NCBI GenBank assembly: GCA_038030265.1
Contig: CM075942.1
Coordinates: forward strand, 42,684,751-42,748,750
Direction: 5' to 3'
From: Corythucha ciliata
Taxonomy: Eukaryota; Arthropoda; Insecta; Hemiptera; Tingidae
DNA length: 64,000 nucleotides
The translations under genes were made by a program, and so were the position numbers. Below are positions 43,658 to 55,392 of the stretch, one piece after another. Positions within the stretch are counted from its first letter, which is position 1. Each line of letters opens with the position of its first letter. The notes under the pieces were generated by a model. That model was given only the letters and a program-made list of their open reading frames with translations. It ran no database searches and had not been told where the DNA came from.

Positions 43658-43950
43658 ACCAATCTCTGAATTCAAAGTCGCATTTTTATCTTCATCAGGG
43701 TGGTCTACAAAGTGACGTTGGATCTTGATTTTTCAAATGTCACCCCTGCTAAAATAACCAAATAAAACTTTATAGTTCGAATGTGTTTTAGGGTTATTTC
43801 AGGGATGAAATTTGGAAAAGCAAGATCTTACCTCACTGTAGAACTTCCTGAAGATTAAAATGTGACTTTGAGATCCAGGAATGGTGCAGAAATACGGCGA
43901 TAATTTACGTAATGCCGAGTAGGTGATTGGAGGGGAAGTACAGAGGATTC
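43658..43950. repeat. Hybrid hairpin MITE at the duplication junction
   Basis: The left part equals MITE B (45625 onward) up to GTGACTTTGA, and from there the sequence is that of MITE A's right arm (GATCCAGGAATGG...). This is what an unequal exchange between MITE A and MITE B would leave. Confidence 0.7.
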
Positions 43951-44173
43951 CTCAACAAACGAGAGGGCGACCTTTGTGAACTTTGTAGAAAAAATGGAAG
44001 AGGAGAGCAGGATAAGGTCAAAGTTCCAGAAAGAGAATGACGAGCTATAGTTTACAAAACCCGTAAACTGCAGAAATTGAGCGATAAGGTGTTAAATCAA
44101 TGTGAAAATGAAATAACGGATAGGTAGCTGAATTGTATAATCTTATTGGCCCTAGGTTATAACTTTATCATCA

Positions 44174-45617
44174 ATGGTCGCAAACCTGCGAAGAGAATGT
44201 GCCGTAAAGAGCCATGAGGACGTTAGGAGCCAAATCGAGAGTCTGCCCGAGAGTCAAAAAGAAGCAGTGAATGCTAGTCTACAGACACTGACTTTCAAAG
44301 GCGAAAGGGATAAGATATACCCGCAACTGGATTTTCCAGTACCTCATATTAAGGATCAAAAGCTCCTCGGTGTACAGCTACTTGAGGCGGCACAAGATTC
44401 TTAGTTTGCCGGTTCCCAGTACACTTCATCGATACATGAAAAGATTGAAGTGTGTTGTATCACGCCCTTGTCACTCATCCAGCCTTTTTCAAGCAGTCGG
44501 GGCATTTTTAACTAAAGCATGCGCTAACAGCCAAATATTGTACCAGCTGTTGCTTGAGGCGATAGTGCTTGTCGAAAACTCCGGGTTTTTTGTTGATGGT
44601 GTCGTTTCTGACGGAGCACAATGGAATAGGGGAATGTGGAAGCTGTTCGGTACCACTATTATGTTTTTCAAACCAAATCTTTTAATATAATGTAATGCTC
44701 CGATTTTTAGGGATAACAGAAAATAATATTCACGCCAGTCACGTGATGGATGAACATCGGAAGCTTTTCTTTTTCTCAGATTTCCCCCATCTGGCAAAAC
44801 ATTTTCGAAACTGGGTCATACATCAGCCTGAGTTTGCAGTAAAAGCAAAATAAAAAAAGACAGGAACTTGAGACAATTGCAAATGCATTTCTGTAATTTT
44901 CAGACCCCATACGGAACAGTTAAACTCAAGTTTTGGAGCGACGTAGTTGAAAACGACAAATCAAGAGGTCCATTTGGGTTGAAGATTTGTCCCAAATTTA
45001 GTGAGAGTCACCTGAATCCCAGGTTTTACGAAAAAATGAACGTGGCTAAAGCTTACCAGGTAATTTCAAATATATTACCAAGATAAACTATTAGTATTTC
45101 ACATGCGTGCTCCCTACGAATAGTTTTTCGGTTTTGATGTTGCGACGGCAATGACAGAACTGAGACTTGAAGGCTCGAAACCGACAGTAAAATTCATCCT
45201 TATGGTAAATGATGTAATCCTTGCTTTGACGTCTCAGCATTCGGTGAACGCGTTAAGACTGGTGTGCCAGGAAAGGGAGGTGTGACAAGGCAGTTGCAAA
45301 ATACTTGAGTAAAAATAATTTTTAACCGTATAATCACGCGAAATTTATTAACGTTCCTAGGTGATAGAAAATGTCTTGAAATTTTTGATCGAATGGAGAG
45401 ATATTGCGGTGCATGCAAAGGCATTTATCCCAAACAACACTTTCGCTGGGCTTATTGTAACGTGCCGAGGAGTCATCGAGCTTTCAGAATACTTAATCGA
45501 AAACTACGGCTATTCTTATTTGATGGTTTCAAGAACATCACAAGACAACCTCGAGGTGTTTATTCAGTGTATTGTGTGGCTACCTAGAAATAGGGTACTT
45601 GCTAAGGTGAGGCTCCA
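44174..45617 (+). pseudogene. P-element-type transposase, middle exons, copy 2
   Basis: A near-identical copy of the preceding pseudogene, offset by 1967 bp. It shares the one-base shift and the internal deletion, so it was already inactive when duplicated. One codon differs (FIPNNTFAG instead of FIPNHTFAG). Confidence 0.75.
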
Positions 45618-45624
45618 TTTCTTC

Positions 45625-45852
45625 ACCAATCTCTGAATTCAAAGTCGCATTTTTATCTTCATCAGGGTGGTCTACAAAGTGACGTTGGATCTTGATTTTT
45701 CAAATGTCACCCCTGCTAAAATAACCAAATAAAACTTTATAGTTCGAATGTGTTTTAGGGTTATTTCAGGGATGAAATTTGGAAAAGCAAGATCTTACCT
45801 CACTGTAGAACTTCCTGAAGATTAAAATGTGACTTTGAATTCAGAGATTGGT
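45625..45852. repeat. Hairpin MITE B
   Basis: The 22 bp at 45625-45646 (ACCAATCTCTGAATTCAAAG...) recur exactly inverted at 45831-45852. Inner parts pair imperfectly (GGATCTTG...AAATAACC against GGTTATTT...CAAGATC). Its right arm aligns with MITE A's right arm. Confidence 0.7.
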
Positions 45853-46057
45853 CCGCGGAGCGAAAAAGGTTGGGTGGTCTCGGACATTGGGATTTCCCTG
45901 GTTTGTCCCATCAGAATGGCACTTAGGTGCTTCGTACATTTTTATTGTTTAAATTTTAAGCTAAACATTTTTTTCATTATCTTGTCAGTAAGCGTCTATG
46001 TGACTGCGGAAGTAACCTAATAATATATAAATTCAACGTTTACAGCGATTCTTCGGG

Positions 46058-46867
46058 ATGATTCGAAGTAGCGGGGGAAATAACGATCACCCGGATCCGA
46101 CAATGTTTATATACATTTATAGACTAATGTGCGTCTATTCATTGATAAAGCCCCCAAAAGTCAGCAATGTCGAATCAAGTGAGCTAGTTTCCTGGCTTTT
46201 ACGCGAAGATGACCTGGTGCGCAATGGAGACATCGAGGAAACATCAAACCGAAAAGAATGGGAGCATATCAAACAAGTCATTGAAATGGCTTTTATACTC
46301 CATGACTCGGAGAAAGTTAATGTGTGCAGTAAAAGATAACCAAATTGATAGTTTTTAAAAATACTTCAATTTGGTTGCGTTATTGATAAATGACGTCTCC
46401 TTTTGACGTATAGGTCAAAAGGATACCGACCAGAGGCTCTGCTCTACCTCGCCGGCTTTGTGACAAAACACCTGTTGAAGCGCACAAAATGCAATGACTG
46501 CGCCGTAACGCTCACTTCAAACAAGGTGTCTTCATCACTTATAACTATAAGGGACAAATTAAGGGTTCTGCATTTTCCATCGAAATGTTTGGTGGATTTA
46601 ATAAGCTTTGTCGGAGATGCGATAAGAAATGTAGGTGAGGAGACGGACCACCAAGAAGATTTCTTCATTTCAACAGTGAAAAAGCTAAACGAAACGTCTG
46701 AAAACGAATGTTTGCCGATCGTGGGATGTTTGGCTCATTCTAGAGAGACAACACTATACATAGAATACTACGCAGCAATGAGGATGAATTTCATCATTTC
46801 ATCAACGAATGCCACAAGTCGGAGCCACAAAACCAAAGAAAATAGCAAAAGGGCAAAATTGACATGA
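46058..46867 (+). pseudogene. P-element-type transposase, C-terminal exons
   Basis: The first piece (46058-46339) has IRSSGGNNDHPDPTMFIYIY and YSLIKPPKVSNVESSELVSW, the conserved block after the catalytic domain of P/THAP9 transposases. The second (46403-46867) has YLAGFVTKHLLKRTKCNDC, the C-terminal YxAG...KCxDC region, and ends in a basic tail. It belongs with the duplicated exons upstream. Confidence 0.65.
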
Positions 46868-48128
46868 ATTTATTCCCCTCTTTCCCTCCTTTTATTTTAA
46901 TTTCAATTATTATATATATATTTTTCAGTGACATTAATCAGCTTGAATAATGCGAAAGAATTAGGTTCATCGCCTTAGGCTAGTGTTGAAAAATAGTTTT
47001 TAATGCATGTTTCATTACTTTATTGGGAGCGAGTCCTGCCCACGCATAGTTTCTTTCGCTGCCTTTCGGCAAGGAATCCTTCATAAGGGGAGTTTCACAG
47101 ACGATTCCTCGGCTAGACAAAGTATGCTCAGTAATTCGAGGCATCATATGTATCCTTTTTTTCAAAACAAGTGGAAGGAAGAGCGAGAAATTTCTTGGTA
47201 AAATTTCAAGGCGGGCTTAAGGAGACTAAATTTGAAAGAAATGGTGCTTTTGCATATCCGGAATTTCCTGGAGATTGCAACGCGAGTATTTTAAACCCAG
47301 GATTGAGCGAGAAAGGGTACCGAATAGCAGACGAGGAACGATTGGAGGGTGGTTGAGGAATATTCGATGCAGCTCCCACTTTAACGTTCTGTCTACAGAG
47401 GAGATGGAAGAAACACAAGGCTAACCAGACGCTAGAGAATGTCTGTGATCCTAGACTGCACTTGACAAAACATCGCGAAACAAAGCAGATTCAATCATGG
47501 AATAAAATGTTATGAAATAAAGTCCACTTTTTTTTTCAATCCAAGGGATGTCTGGGATTTTCTTCAGTTCCACTTTATGAATTATGAAGGTCACCTTGTC
47601 AAGTTATTGGGGGGGAGGGGAGTCAACAGTCTTTTCAAGCTCTCCAGAATACCAATTATTGATGGGTTAAAAGATTGTTCATCATTCTTCAGAATGCCTT
47701 TAAATTTCCTCTGTCCCGGCTCCATTAGCTCATGTACACCCGACATCGAGCAGAACGGACCACCTCCTATAAGAGAGAAAACAGCTCTGCATTACGATCC
47801 TCACCCGGCAAACTAAGTAACGGTTGGGCCAAGCTCACCAAAGCCGACGAGAACAGTGAGTTCGAAACAGGGACTGTCTGGACCGCAATCCGGTGCATTT
47901 TGCGGTGATTGTGTGACAGGACGACTCCATTGTTGTTCACTTACGAATCTTTGGTTATCGCCCTTTGATATTTATTTATATTTTAATATTTCAACCCCCT
48001 TATTCTCTTTTAAATACGCATTAAATTTGAAGTGATCCCAAGTGGAGTTTATGTGCGAGAGAACGAGTTTTTTCAAGCTATCCTACGGGAAGATATGGCC
48101 CGACGGCGTACGGCGGACGGACATTCCA
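46868..48128. other. Stretch without a recognised gene
   Basis: A TA-repeat lies at 46911-46921. Near 47262-47350 the sequence (GGAATTTCCTGGAGATTGCA) faintly resembles the right arm of the hairpin MITE family. No gene supported. Confidence 0.4.
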
Positions 48129-49269
48129 GGGGGCCCGTTCTCTAAAGTTAGCAACAGTCAAAACGACAGTTGATAGCGACAGTCGATTGTAGTGTTGTTA
48201 TCAACAGTCGTTTTCTACATGTCGAGATCTTTTTGTGTGTTGGTGTTCTGTAAGAACAAACTTCCATAAACAATAATGAATTTATTTGAATATAATGGAC
48301 CACATCAATGGAATTCGTACGAATAGGTATCCCAACCTGTCAGCTATGACTCAAGAAGTCTCAGTGCTACATACGGACGAAAATACTAGAAATTTTAGAA
48401 CCGCAATCTCTGGGCATTCATCCTGCTAATTCGAGAAAAAAGTCAATCCAACTATGAATAGACATGTTAAAAATAAGCAACTTACTCCTTAAGCTCGCTT
48501 GCAAAGACATTTTTTCCTATTTTCCTAAGATTAGGATGTCGCCATACGAGAAGGCTAGGCCCTTAAGGCTTTAGTTCTGTTGATCGTATCCCCGAGTCCT
48601 TGTTCGTTGGGACGGGCCCCTAGATCACGAGTTTCCCCTGCCCTGAGCCATCTGCGTCTCTTGTTTGTCACAGAACGAGAATTTTCCAATAATATCACGA
48701 AAATACGCGAATTCGTCACCACCGGCACTCAATTCACAGCGGTTACGAAAAAGTCGTGTGTCGCGGCAACTGTTTAGGGACACTTTTCCACATCCACTCT
48801 CGACAAAACACAATTATTGCTACCCTCTGTTAGAACTGGCGGCATCAAATGACAATGATGGAAAACAAAGTCAACACTTAATTCAAGAAATAAACTCAAA
48901 ACAGGGCCTGTGTTCTATGAAATTAGCAACAGTTGATAGCAACAGTCAATCACCTGATTTCATTCAATTTCGTCGATTTAATTAATGAAAGCATATGACT
49001 TACTGTCGTTAACTACTGATGTTAAAGTTATAGAACAAGCCCTCAGCTCACAGATTGAATAATTCTTCCTTCTTATCAACTGCCGGTGTCGTTAACAACA
49101 CCCCCAAGGTGTTGTCTTGATACCAACACCAAATCCTAACTGATGACGTATAACGACATTTCAGGTAGTGTTGTTTACTTACGGAACATCTCAGCATGAC
49201 GTCATCGCTAACGACTGTCGCTACCAAGTGTTGTTTTCAACTGTCGTTAACTTTACAGAACAGGCCCCC
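48129..49269. repeat. MITE-like element, TIR GGGGGCCYGTTCTSTAAAGTTA
   Basis: The left end GGGGGCCCGTTCTCTAAAG and the right end CTTTACAGAACAGGCCCCC are inverted, and homology extends inward over ACGACAGTTG/CAACTGTCGT motifs. It contains a second, related element at 48903-49042. No transposase is encoded. Confidence 0.6.
48903..49042. repeat. Nested MITE of the same type
   Basis: AGGGCCTGTGTTCTATGAAA at the left and AAGTTATAGAACAAGCCCT at the right are inverted and resemble the termini of the enclosing element. The interior has the same CAACAGTTGATAGCAACAGT motif. Confidence 0.55.
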
Positions 49270-51060
49270 AGAAATGGAATCTAGACATGTTAAGACGTAC
49301 ACAGGAAAAGTTTGAGGGAGGGTTGTAAAATTGTTTTCCTGATCGAAAACATAGATGTATTATTCAGAATGAATAATAAACCAAAATGCATCGAGTTCAT
49401 CACGTTTTGTTCATTTATCCATAAGCATTTTCCATACCGCCAAAATTGTGGCACCAAATGTCATTTGAGCACTCTGGTGGGAGCAATTTTCCCTCCAGCT
49501 TCAGTGACCACTTGTTATCAAAAGAGAAATGACTTGGTATCTATACGACTTTGATGTGAGCTTTCAATTGACGTAAAAATAATTGAAAATCGGTTGAATT
49601 TTTACTGAGATATGACACGAAAGGTTCGGGAAAACAGTGCAAAATCGTCAAAATAAGCCATATTGCAACTGTCAGGTAAAATCCCCCAAAAATTGTTTCC
49701 GACGTAAAAATAACCCCATAACTCAAAGAAAAGAAAGATTGGGATTCATAGGAAATTTTGAGTCAAATTTCAATGCTGGACGAAAATTTCTCGCTAGAAG
49801 ACTCTATTACGAGTTTTTTTTTAGGTGTATAACCACCATTTGTTTCACAAATTCCATGATTATATGTAAAACATTAGTTTTACCTTTAAGGTCGATTGGG
49901 ACACATTTGTTGTCCCATGCTTTTCCGGGAAAACTAATCACGGGCATTTTTTCATGATTGGCTAGAACATCTTCTAGGAGGTCCTTTATCATGAAAATAA
50001 AACACAGTCGGAGTGAAAAAGTCACCAAAAAAGTACGGTCCTCAAAGGATTAAGGGCGTCCAAATTTCACGACCTACCCCAACTTTACGATCATCCGAAA
50101 GGAATTTTTTTGCTCTTTCCAACGGTGTCCTTGAAATTTCCCCAGGATCAATGGTTTGCTAAGATACCGACCGAATTTTGAAAAAAGCGCCTGATGCATT
50201 GACAATCAAAAAACTACGATTTCCCTGGAAACGGTTAATATTCGGACCATGGTCAATATAGTCATTTTTGACCCACATGTGATGTAGAATCACCCATTTC
50301 AATTATGCCCTATTTTCCCGTTACACCCTGTATACACATATCACTCCGGTATTGCATAATTAGATCACATAATGCGCGTTTTATACCATTATTTGTGGTT
50401 TCATTATCAGCATTTTTGAACTCCCTAGATGTAATTTTCGTTTTACCTGAATTTGAATTTTGGCGGGCATAACCTTCCTCATTTGCATAAAAAAGGAGAC
50501 TGGAAATGAGGCCAGCGTCATACTCGTTTTGTTGATTTCTATAGAAAACAAAATGTATGTAATCTTTGTGACTGTCGCATTTTTGGCCTTACTGATCATT
50601 TGCGAGAGGCAAGATGTATCATGTGGCATTCGGCGCCAACTTTGCGCCATTTTCAACATTTCTCTGCCCTGATTGCCCTGTAGGGGAATCTGAGCGGTTA
50701 ACGCTTTCGCGAGTCCTCCGATTAGGTTGTTAACCTCCACCGAATCATTTCGACGATTGGAGTAAAGATTGGGCTACCTGCGGGTGACCGCTCCCTTGCA
50801 ATATTTGATAAAGACCTTCGTGCAAAAAAGGCATAGCGTGAATTAATTTTAGCCTTAAAATATACAGAACTCAGTTAGCTAGCTCGCTTTCTCATTGTCA
50901 CGTGAGGGTTCAGGGACCTTGACCTTATTCACTAAGAGTTCGCGCCGGCGTTCGTTATCTACCCGCCCTCCGGAATAGAACATATGTAATGCATGCAGCA
51001 TGCATGAAACTGTAGCCGTAGGAGCCTACGTTGTCTGTCTTCCCTCGTTGAGGTGCGTTA
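49270..51060. other. Stretch without a recognised gene
   Basis: It contains the inverted ACACCCTGTATA repeat end (50290-50334). Frames on the minus strand at 50381-50740 and 49807-50028 are not recognisable. No gene supported. Confidence 0.4.
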
Positions 51061-51071
51061 GAAACGAACCG

Positions 51072-51095
51072 GTTTCGGTTGCTCGCCATCTTCAG
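51072..51095 (-). ncRNA. Hammerhead-like motif at the 3' end of the Penelope remnant
   Basis: The minus strand reads CTGAAGATGGCGAGCAACCGAAAC within this span: core block CTGAAGA, a weak stem II (GG/CC) and GAAAC. It lies 35 bp beyond the last coding of the Penelope-like element, where terminal repeats with hammerheads are expected. A better-paired copy is at 30945-30968. Confidence 0.5.
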
Positions 51096-51129
51096 CGTCT
51101 GTAAGTACAACTGAAACTGTGTGGTACTT

Positions 51130-52349
51130 TCACTTTCCCCCACTGTCAACCCTGGTGTGTATGTTTACAATGAAAAAGTCCGTTATTTTCTGTCTTTTGT
51201 CGGGCTGTCTTAATATGTTACGTGAGGTGGTTGCGTCGGATGTATTTGTCTTTTGTTTTTTGGCCTCAGGCGAGACGTTTTGGGTCGCCTTTCTTTTTAT
51301 TGGATAAACCTCCTTTAGAGGAGCAAAGATAGTGTCAGAAGTGGTGTTGAGCTGTTCGTTGATGATGCTTCCTTCGAACGTTTTTTGTTTGTAAATTTCC
51401 ATGTTCTCCAGTATGTTTAGTCTTCGTCCTTTCTGTCTCGCGTGTATAAGTTTCATGGATTGTGTTATGTTTTGTGGTTGGTGTTTATGTGTACGTTAGC
51501 AAAGTTTGAGTCGATCTTGTGTTTGTTATTATGATGCTATGTGTTCCCTGTATCGTTGTCTCAACTTCCTTCCGGTTCGCCCAATGTAAACTTCGTCGCA
51601 TGAACATGTTAATATACCCCATTTTGATAATATATGTCGGTTTTTTCGGCTTTTGCTCGTGTCGCGTTCCTCATCGTATTGTCAGTCCTCAATGCTACGT
51701 TCAAACCTTCCTTGGTAAAAAAGTTGGTAAGTCGGTATGTTTCCCTTCCGGTGAAGGTAAATGATGTCCATTTCTTCACATCACGACTGTCAGGCATTTT
51801 TCTCTGTAGTTTCTGTTTCTGTTTGAGTAACTTGTCAATTGTTCTTGTCTCGTATCCATTATTTACCGCTATTTGGTAAATTAGGTTAAGTTTGTTTCTG
51901 TAGTTTGTCTCTGACATGGGGATACTGTTAAGTCGTTGTATCAAACTTCGGAAGGTCGACAGTTTGTGCTGGATGGGATGGGAGGAGGAGTTATGGATTA
52001 CCACATCAGACGCAGTATTTTTCCGGAAAATATTAAACGATAAGGTTCCTGAAGGGCTATTTCGGGTTATGTTGATATCTAAATAATTAATTGACTGATC
52101 AATCTCTTCTTCGACCGTAAACTTTATATGTTTGTGTACACCGTTTAAGAAGTCCAATACTCGGTTGACGTCATGTTTTGCATTATACACAATAGGTTCA
52201 TTCGTTTGTCGTCCGGGATCGGGCAGCGAGTGTAGTTCGTGCAGTCCGAGAATGACGTCATCTCTCATGAGCAAACGAATGCACTCGGGCAAATGGTTAA
52301 CCTGGAGAAAACCTAACGAATAGGAATGAAACCTCAACCGGCTTGTCAA
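51130..52349 (-). pseudogene. Penelope-like retroelement, 5'-truncated and frameshifted
   Basis: The first frame (52349-51609) holds the end of the reverse transcriptase: DFLNGVHKHIKFTVEEEIDQ, INYLDINITRN, FNIFRKNTASDVVIHNSSSH, HPIQHKLSTFRSLIQRL. A one-base shift near 51612 precedes a GIY-YIG endonuclease (CSCDEVYIGRTGRKLRQRYR). After further shifts, 51456-51130 gives the C-terminal end (LLH/KG-type KLIHARQKGRRLNILENMEI, INEQLNTTSDT). RT plus GIY-YIG defines Penelope-like elements. The RT catalytic YxDD and everything N-terminal are missing. Confidence 0.85.
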
Positions 52350-53065
52350 TCAGGAAGTTGTCATTTTCTAAGGGGACAAATTTCGCCGGCAACTAGTTTA
52401 ATTTTGTGTTTGTGGGACAAAGGTCATTTTTAAAGTCTATACGAGAGTGCCAGGAGATAGCAAGTGATTTTGGAGCTATCGGGGATTTGTTACGAGTATA
52501 AATAAATAAGGACTGGTAAGATTTAATTTATCATTTCTTCTTGAAGAAAGCACTCTGGTAACTACCTCATACGGAATTATCTATATTCTGTAATGGAAAT
52601 TGACCGATGACAACATAATTATTCTCAATAGGTATTTTCGGGCGACCTTTATGGGCCGTTTTTAGAAACCAATCTCAGCTTAAGTTGTTTTAAAATCATA
52701 AGGTCTGTTACAAAGTGTCATTAGATTCGAAGTGCTTTAAGAAGTCTCTGAATAAGGCCCTAAAGCGGCCTTCGCATGTAATATGAAAAAACTCAGGCCT
52801 TGAGCTGTTTTCAATGAAATATAATAAATCTATTCACGGCTTGTTCTTTGGTTGCATACGAGCTGTGCTCGCTGCGTACGGCTCAAAGCTTTACCTGTTA
52901 CGGCCCACATGTGAAGGCAGCTTAAATTACAAATTTAGCAAGTTTGTAGAACACACGTTGCAACGTGTACAACCTGAAAGTTTGCAAATTTTGCAGTTTG
53001 CCCGAAAATACATAATAAAAACATTTTCATCTAAAGTAAGTCTTCCTCTTTCATTCACAGCGGTT
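52350..53065. other. Stretch without a recognised gene
   Basis: Near 52632 it contains GGTATTTTCGGGCGA, matching the inner part of the hairpin element at 626-913. The open frame from 52814 has no recognisable family before 53066. Confidence 0.4.
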
Positions 53066-53430
53066 ATGGAGCAACTATTTTCTGAATTTCTTTCAGACTC
53101 GTCTTCTGATGATAGTAGCGACGACTTCTCATCGTCTTCTTCGTCGGACGAAGCAGTTGCGGCTGGTCTTTTCAGATCAGGCTCCAACAAGAGAAACTGC
53201 GTGAAGGCGTTCTACGACGAAACTGTCCCCTCATATTCAGATAGAGAATTCATTTCTCATTTTCGAGTGAATCGACGAGTTTTTGAATTTCTCTCTGAAA
53301 AATGTAGAAGTCCAGTGACTACGAATGCATGTCACAAACTGGAAAGGTTTTACCTGCCAGATTCCACCTCTTGGCCTTTTTATGGTTTGCCGGTCTGAAG
53401 CAGCATCCTTCAACGATGTTTCCGACCGGT
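53066..53430 (+). pseudogene. N-terminal exon of a second Harbinger-type transposase
   Basis: An ATG at 53066 follows a possible acceptor. The peptide has an acidic Ser-rich start (SDSSSDDSSDDFSSSSSSDE), then FYDETVPSYSDREFISHFRV and NRRVFEFLSEKCRSPV, like the N-terminal region of HARBI1-type transposases. After about 53340 the family-like sequence (LLAFLWFAG, SEAASFNDVSDR) continues only in other frames, and the nuclease domain is absent. A donor-like GACCG/GTAAGT lies near 53430. Confidence 0.55.
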
Positions 53431-53520
53431 AAGTTACTTTGTTAATGAAGAAACTAGTCTCGCAAAGGACGACCAAAGCTCGGAGAGAGAAGACAGCAAA
53501 AGCTTAAACCTGAAATACAA

Positions 53521-54524
53521 TTATAGTTAGAATAGTTTATAGTTGGTTTTGACTTGTACAAAAAAAAATTGGGTGAAATTAGACCTCTTTTGTGATCAAA
53601 AATACCCCATCGACTATGGTCCGAAAATCAAAACTCTTCGAGATTTGATTTTATTAATGATTTTTAAGGCTTAAGTCACTTTTCTCGACAAAAAGCGCGT
53701 TGCTCGCTTCCGAACGAAAGTTTTGCAATTTTTGACGTCGGATTCGGAAAGAGCACACTTTTTTCTGTCGAGATGAGCTGTTTTATATCAATTTGATCGC
53801 TTTCGGTGGCGTTGGCAGCCATTCAAACTGGGGAAAATCAGGAATGTTTAATTTATCAAAAAAATTTAACCTCTACTATTTTACGCTAAATCTCACCAAA
53901 TCGGCTTCCCAAGGTCAGAAAAACTTCTTCAATGTGTCCTCGTCAAAATCACTCTTGAGAGTTGTTTCAGTTTACAGGCAGTTTTTCGGCGCAAATTACC
54001 ATTTTATATGGTAAGGCAAAAAAATGTCTTTTTTGGTTATAAAATGGTAATTTGCGCCGAAAAACTGTCTGTGAAATAAAAAAACGGTTAAAAGTCATTT
54101 TGACGAGGACACATTGAGGAAGTTTTTCTGACCTTGGGAAACCGATATGGTAAGATTTAGCGTGAAATAGTAGGGGTTCAATTTTTTGAAGAATTAAAAA
54201 TTCCTGATTTTCCCTAGTTTGAATAGCTGTCAAGGCCACCGAAAGCGATCTAATTGATCAAAAATTGCTCATCTCGACAGAAAAAATTGTGCTCTTTCTG
54301 AATCCGTCGTCAAAAATTGCAAAACATTCACTCGGATGCGAGCAACTCGCATTTTGTTGTTAAAATTGACTTAAGCCTTAAAAATCATTAATAAAATAAT
54401 ATCTCGAAGAGTTTTGATTTTCGGACCATAATTGATGGGGTATTTTCGATCACAAATGAGGTCTAATTTCACCCAATTCTTTTTGTACAAGTCAAAACCA
54501 ACTATAAACTATTCATTACTCTAG
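53521..54524. mobile_element. 1-kb fold-back element
   Basis: The two arms of about 490 bp are inverted copies meeting near 54027. For example AGTTTATAGTTGGTTTTGAC near 53533 matches inverted GTCAAAACCAACTATAAACT near 54491, and GGCGCAAATTACCATTTTAT near 53990 matches inverted ATAAAATGGTAATTTGCGCC near 54040. It is non-coding. The target duplication is not clear. Confidence 0.75.
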
Positions 54525-54581
54525 AAAGTAATGACCTGATTCAAATTAATTCATTGCACCAGATTCGACGTCTCTGCTTCG

Positions 54582-55229
54582 ATGCTGCATGCAGTAATAA
54601 AGAGGGTGGCCTATTTCTTAACAGACCAATACTCAGGAATTAATTCGACAGAATTCAAAAACTACCTGAAAACGGAACGAATCTATCTCATATTCACTGC
54701 AGTCAACAATCCCTCATCGAACGGACTAAACGAGAGACTGAACCAAACATTAGTGAACAGAATTCGTTGCAAAATTAACGAGACCAGCAGCAGAGCATGG
54801 TCCAGGGTAGCGGAAGAATGCGTAAAAGAATATAACTCCACGGATCACTCCGTGACCAAATTCAGTCCTGAATACTTATTATTCGGGAAAATTTCACCCA
54901 TAGCACCCACATCACTTCTTGACCAAAAAAGGGATCTCACTCGGGATCGGGACCTAGCCTTCGAAAACACACAAAAAAGTCACGATTACAACAAACAACT
55001 GTACGACGAAAAACGTAAACATCATGATTTCAAAGAAGGAGATTACGTATACGTTGAACATGCATCAAAAATAAACAGAAACAAATTGGAAGAAATTAGA
55101 ATAGGCCCGTTGAAAATCAAGAAAAAAATATCGAACTCAATTTTTGAACTGGAAACTCGCCACAGAAAAAAAGAGTCCAACATGTTCCACATCTCGAAAT
55201 TGATGCCGCTTCCTGGTGGGGGGATATAA
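54582..55229 (+). pseudogene. Gypsy-type integrase fragment
   Basis: 215 residues covering the second half of a retroelement integrase core and its C-terminal domain: TDQYSGINSTEFKNYL (second Asp region), NNPSSNGLNERLNQTLVNRI (catalytic Glu), VTKFSPEYLLFGK, FKEGDYVYVEHASK and a GPLKI motif near the end. No RT, RNase H or LTR is adjacent. It ends 160 bp before the next LTR element. A remnant of a different gypsy lineage from that at 13.5 kb. Confidence 0.8.
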
Positions 55230-55392
55230 AACAAGTTTTACGAAGACCTTTGTGCCTTTCCTTCTCCTTTTCTTTTCCCTTCCTTCCCTCTCCCTTTACA
55301 TTTTTAGAAACACCAATTTTATTGTCGAGTCAACACATTCTTTTTTTAATTTCTATTTCTCTTTTTCTATCAATGTACTCAGTAGTTAGCGT

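Larger units (their letters stand above)
41901..45834. repeat. Tandem duplication, two 1967-bp units
   Basis: Unit 1 is 41901-43867 and unit 2 43868-45834. I see about four base differences (T/G near 42018, T/C near 42331, A/T near 43259, C/A near 43470), about 0.2%. Both ends lie at a TTGA inside related hairpin MITEs. The units hold middle exons of a P-type transposase. An assembly artefact is possible, but the differences argue for two real copies. Confidence 0.85.
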
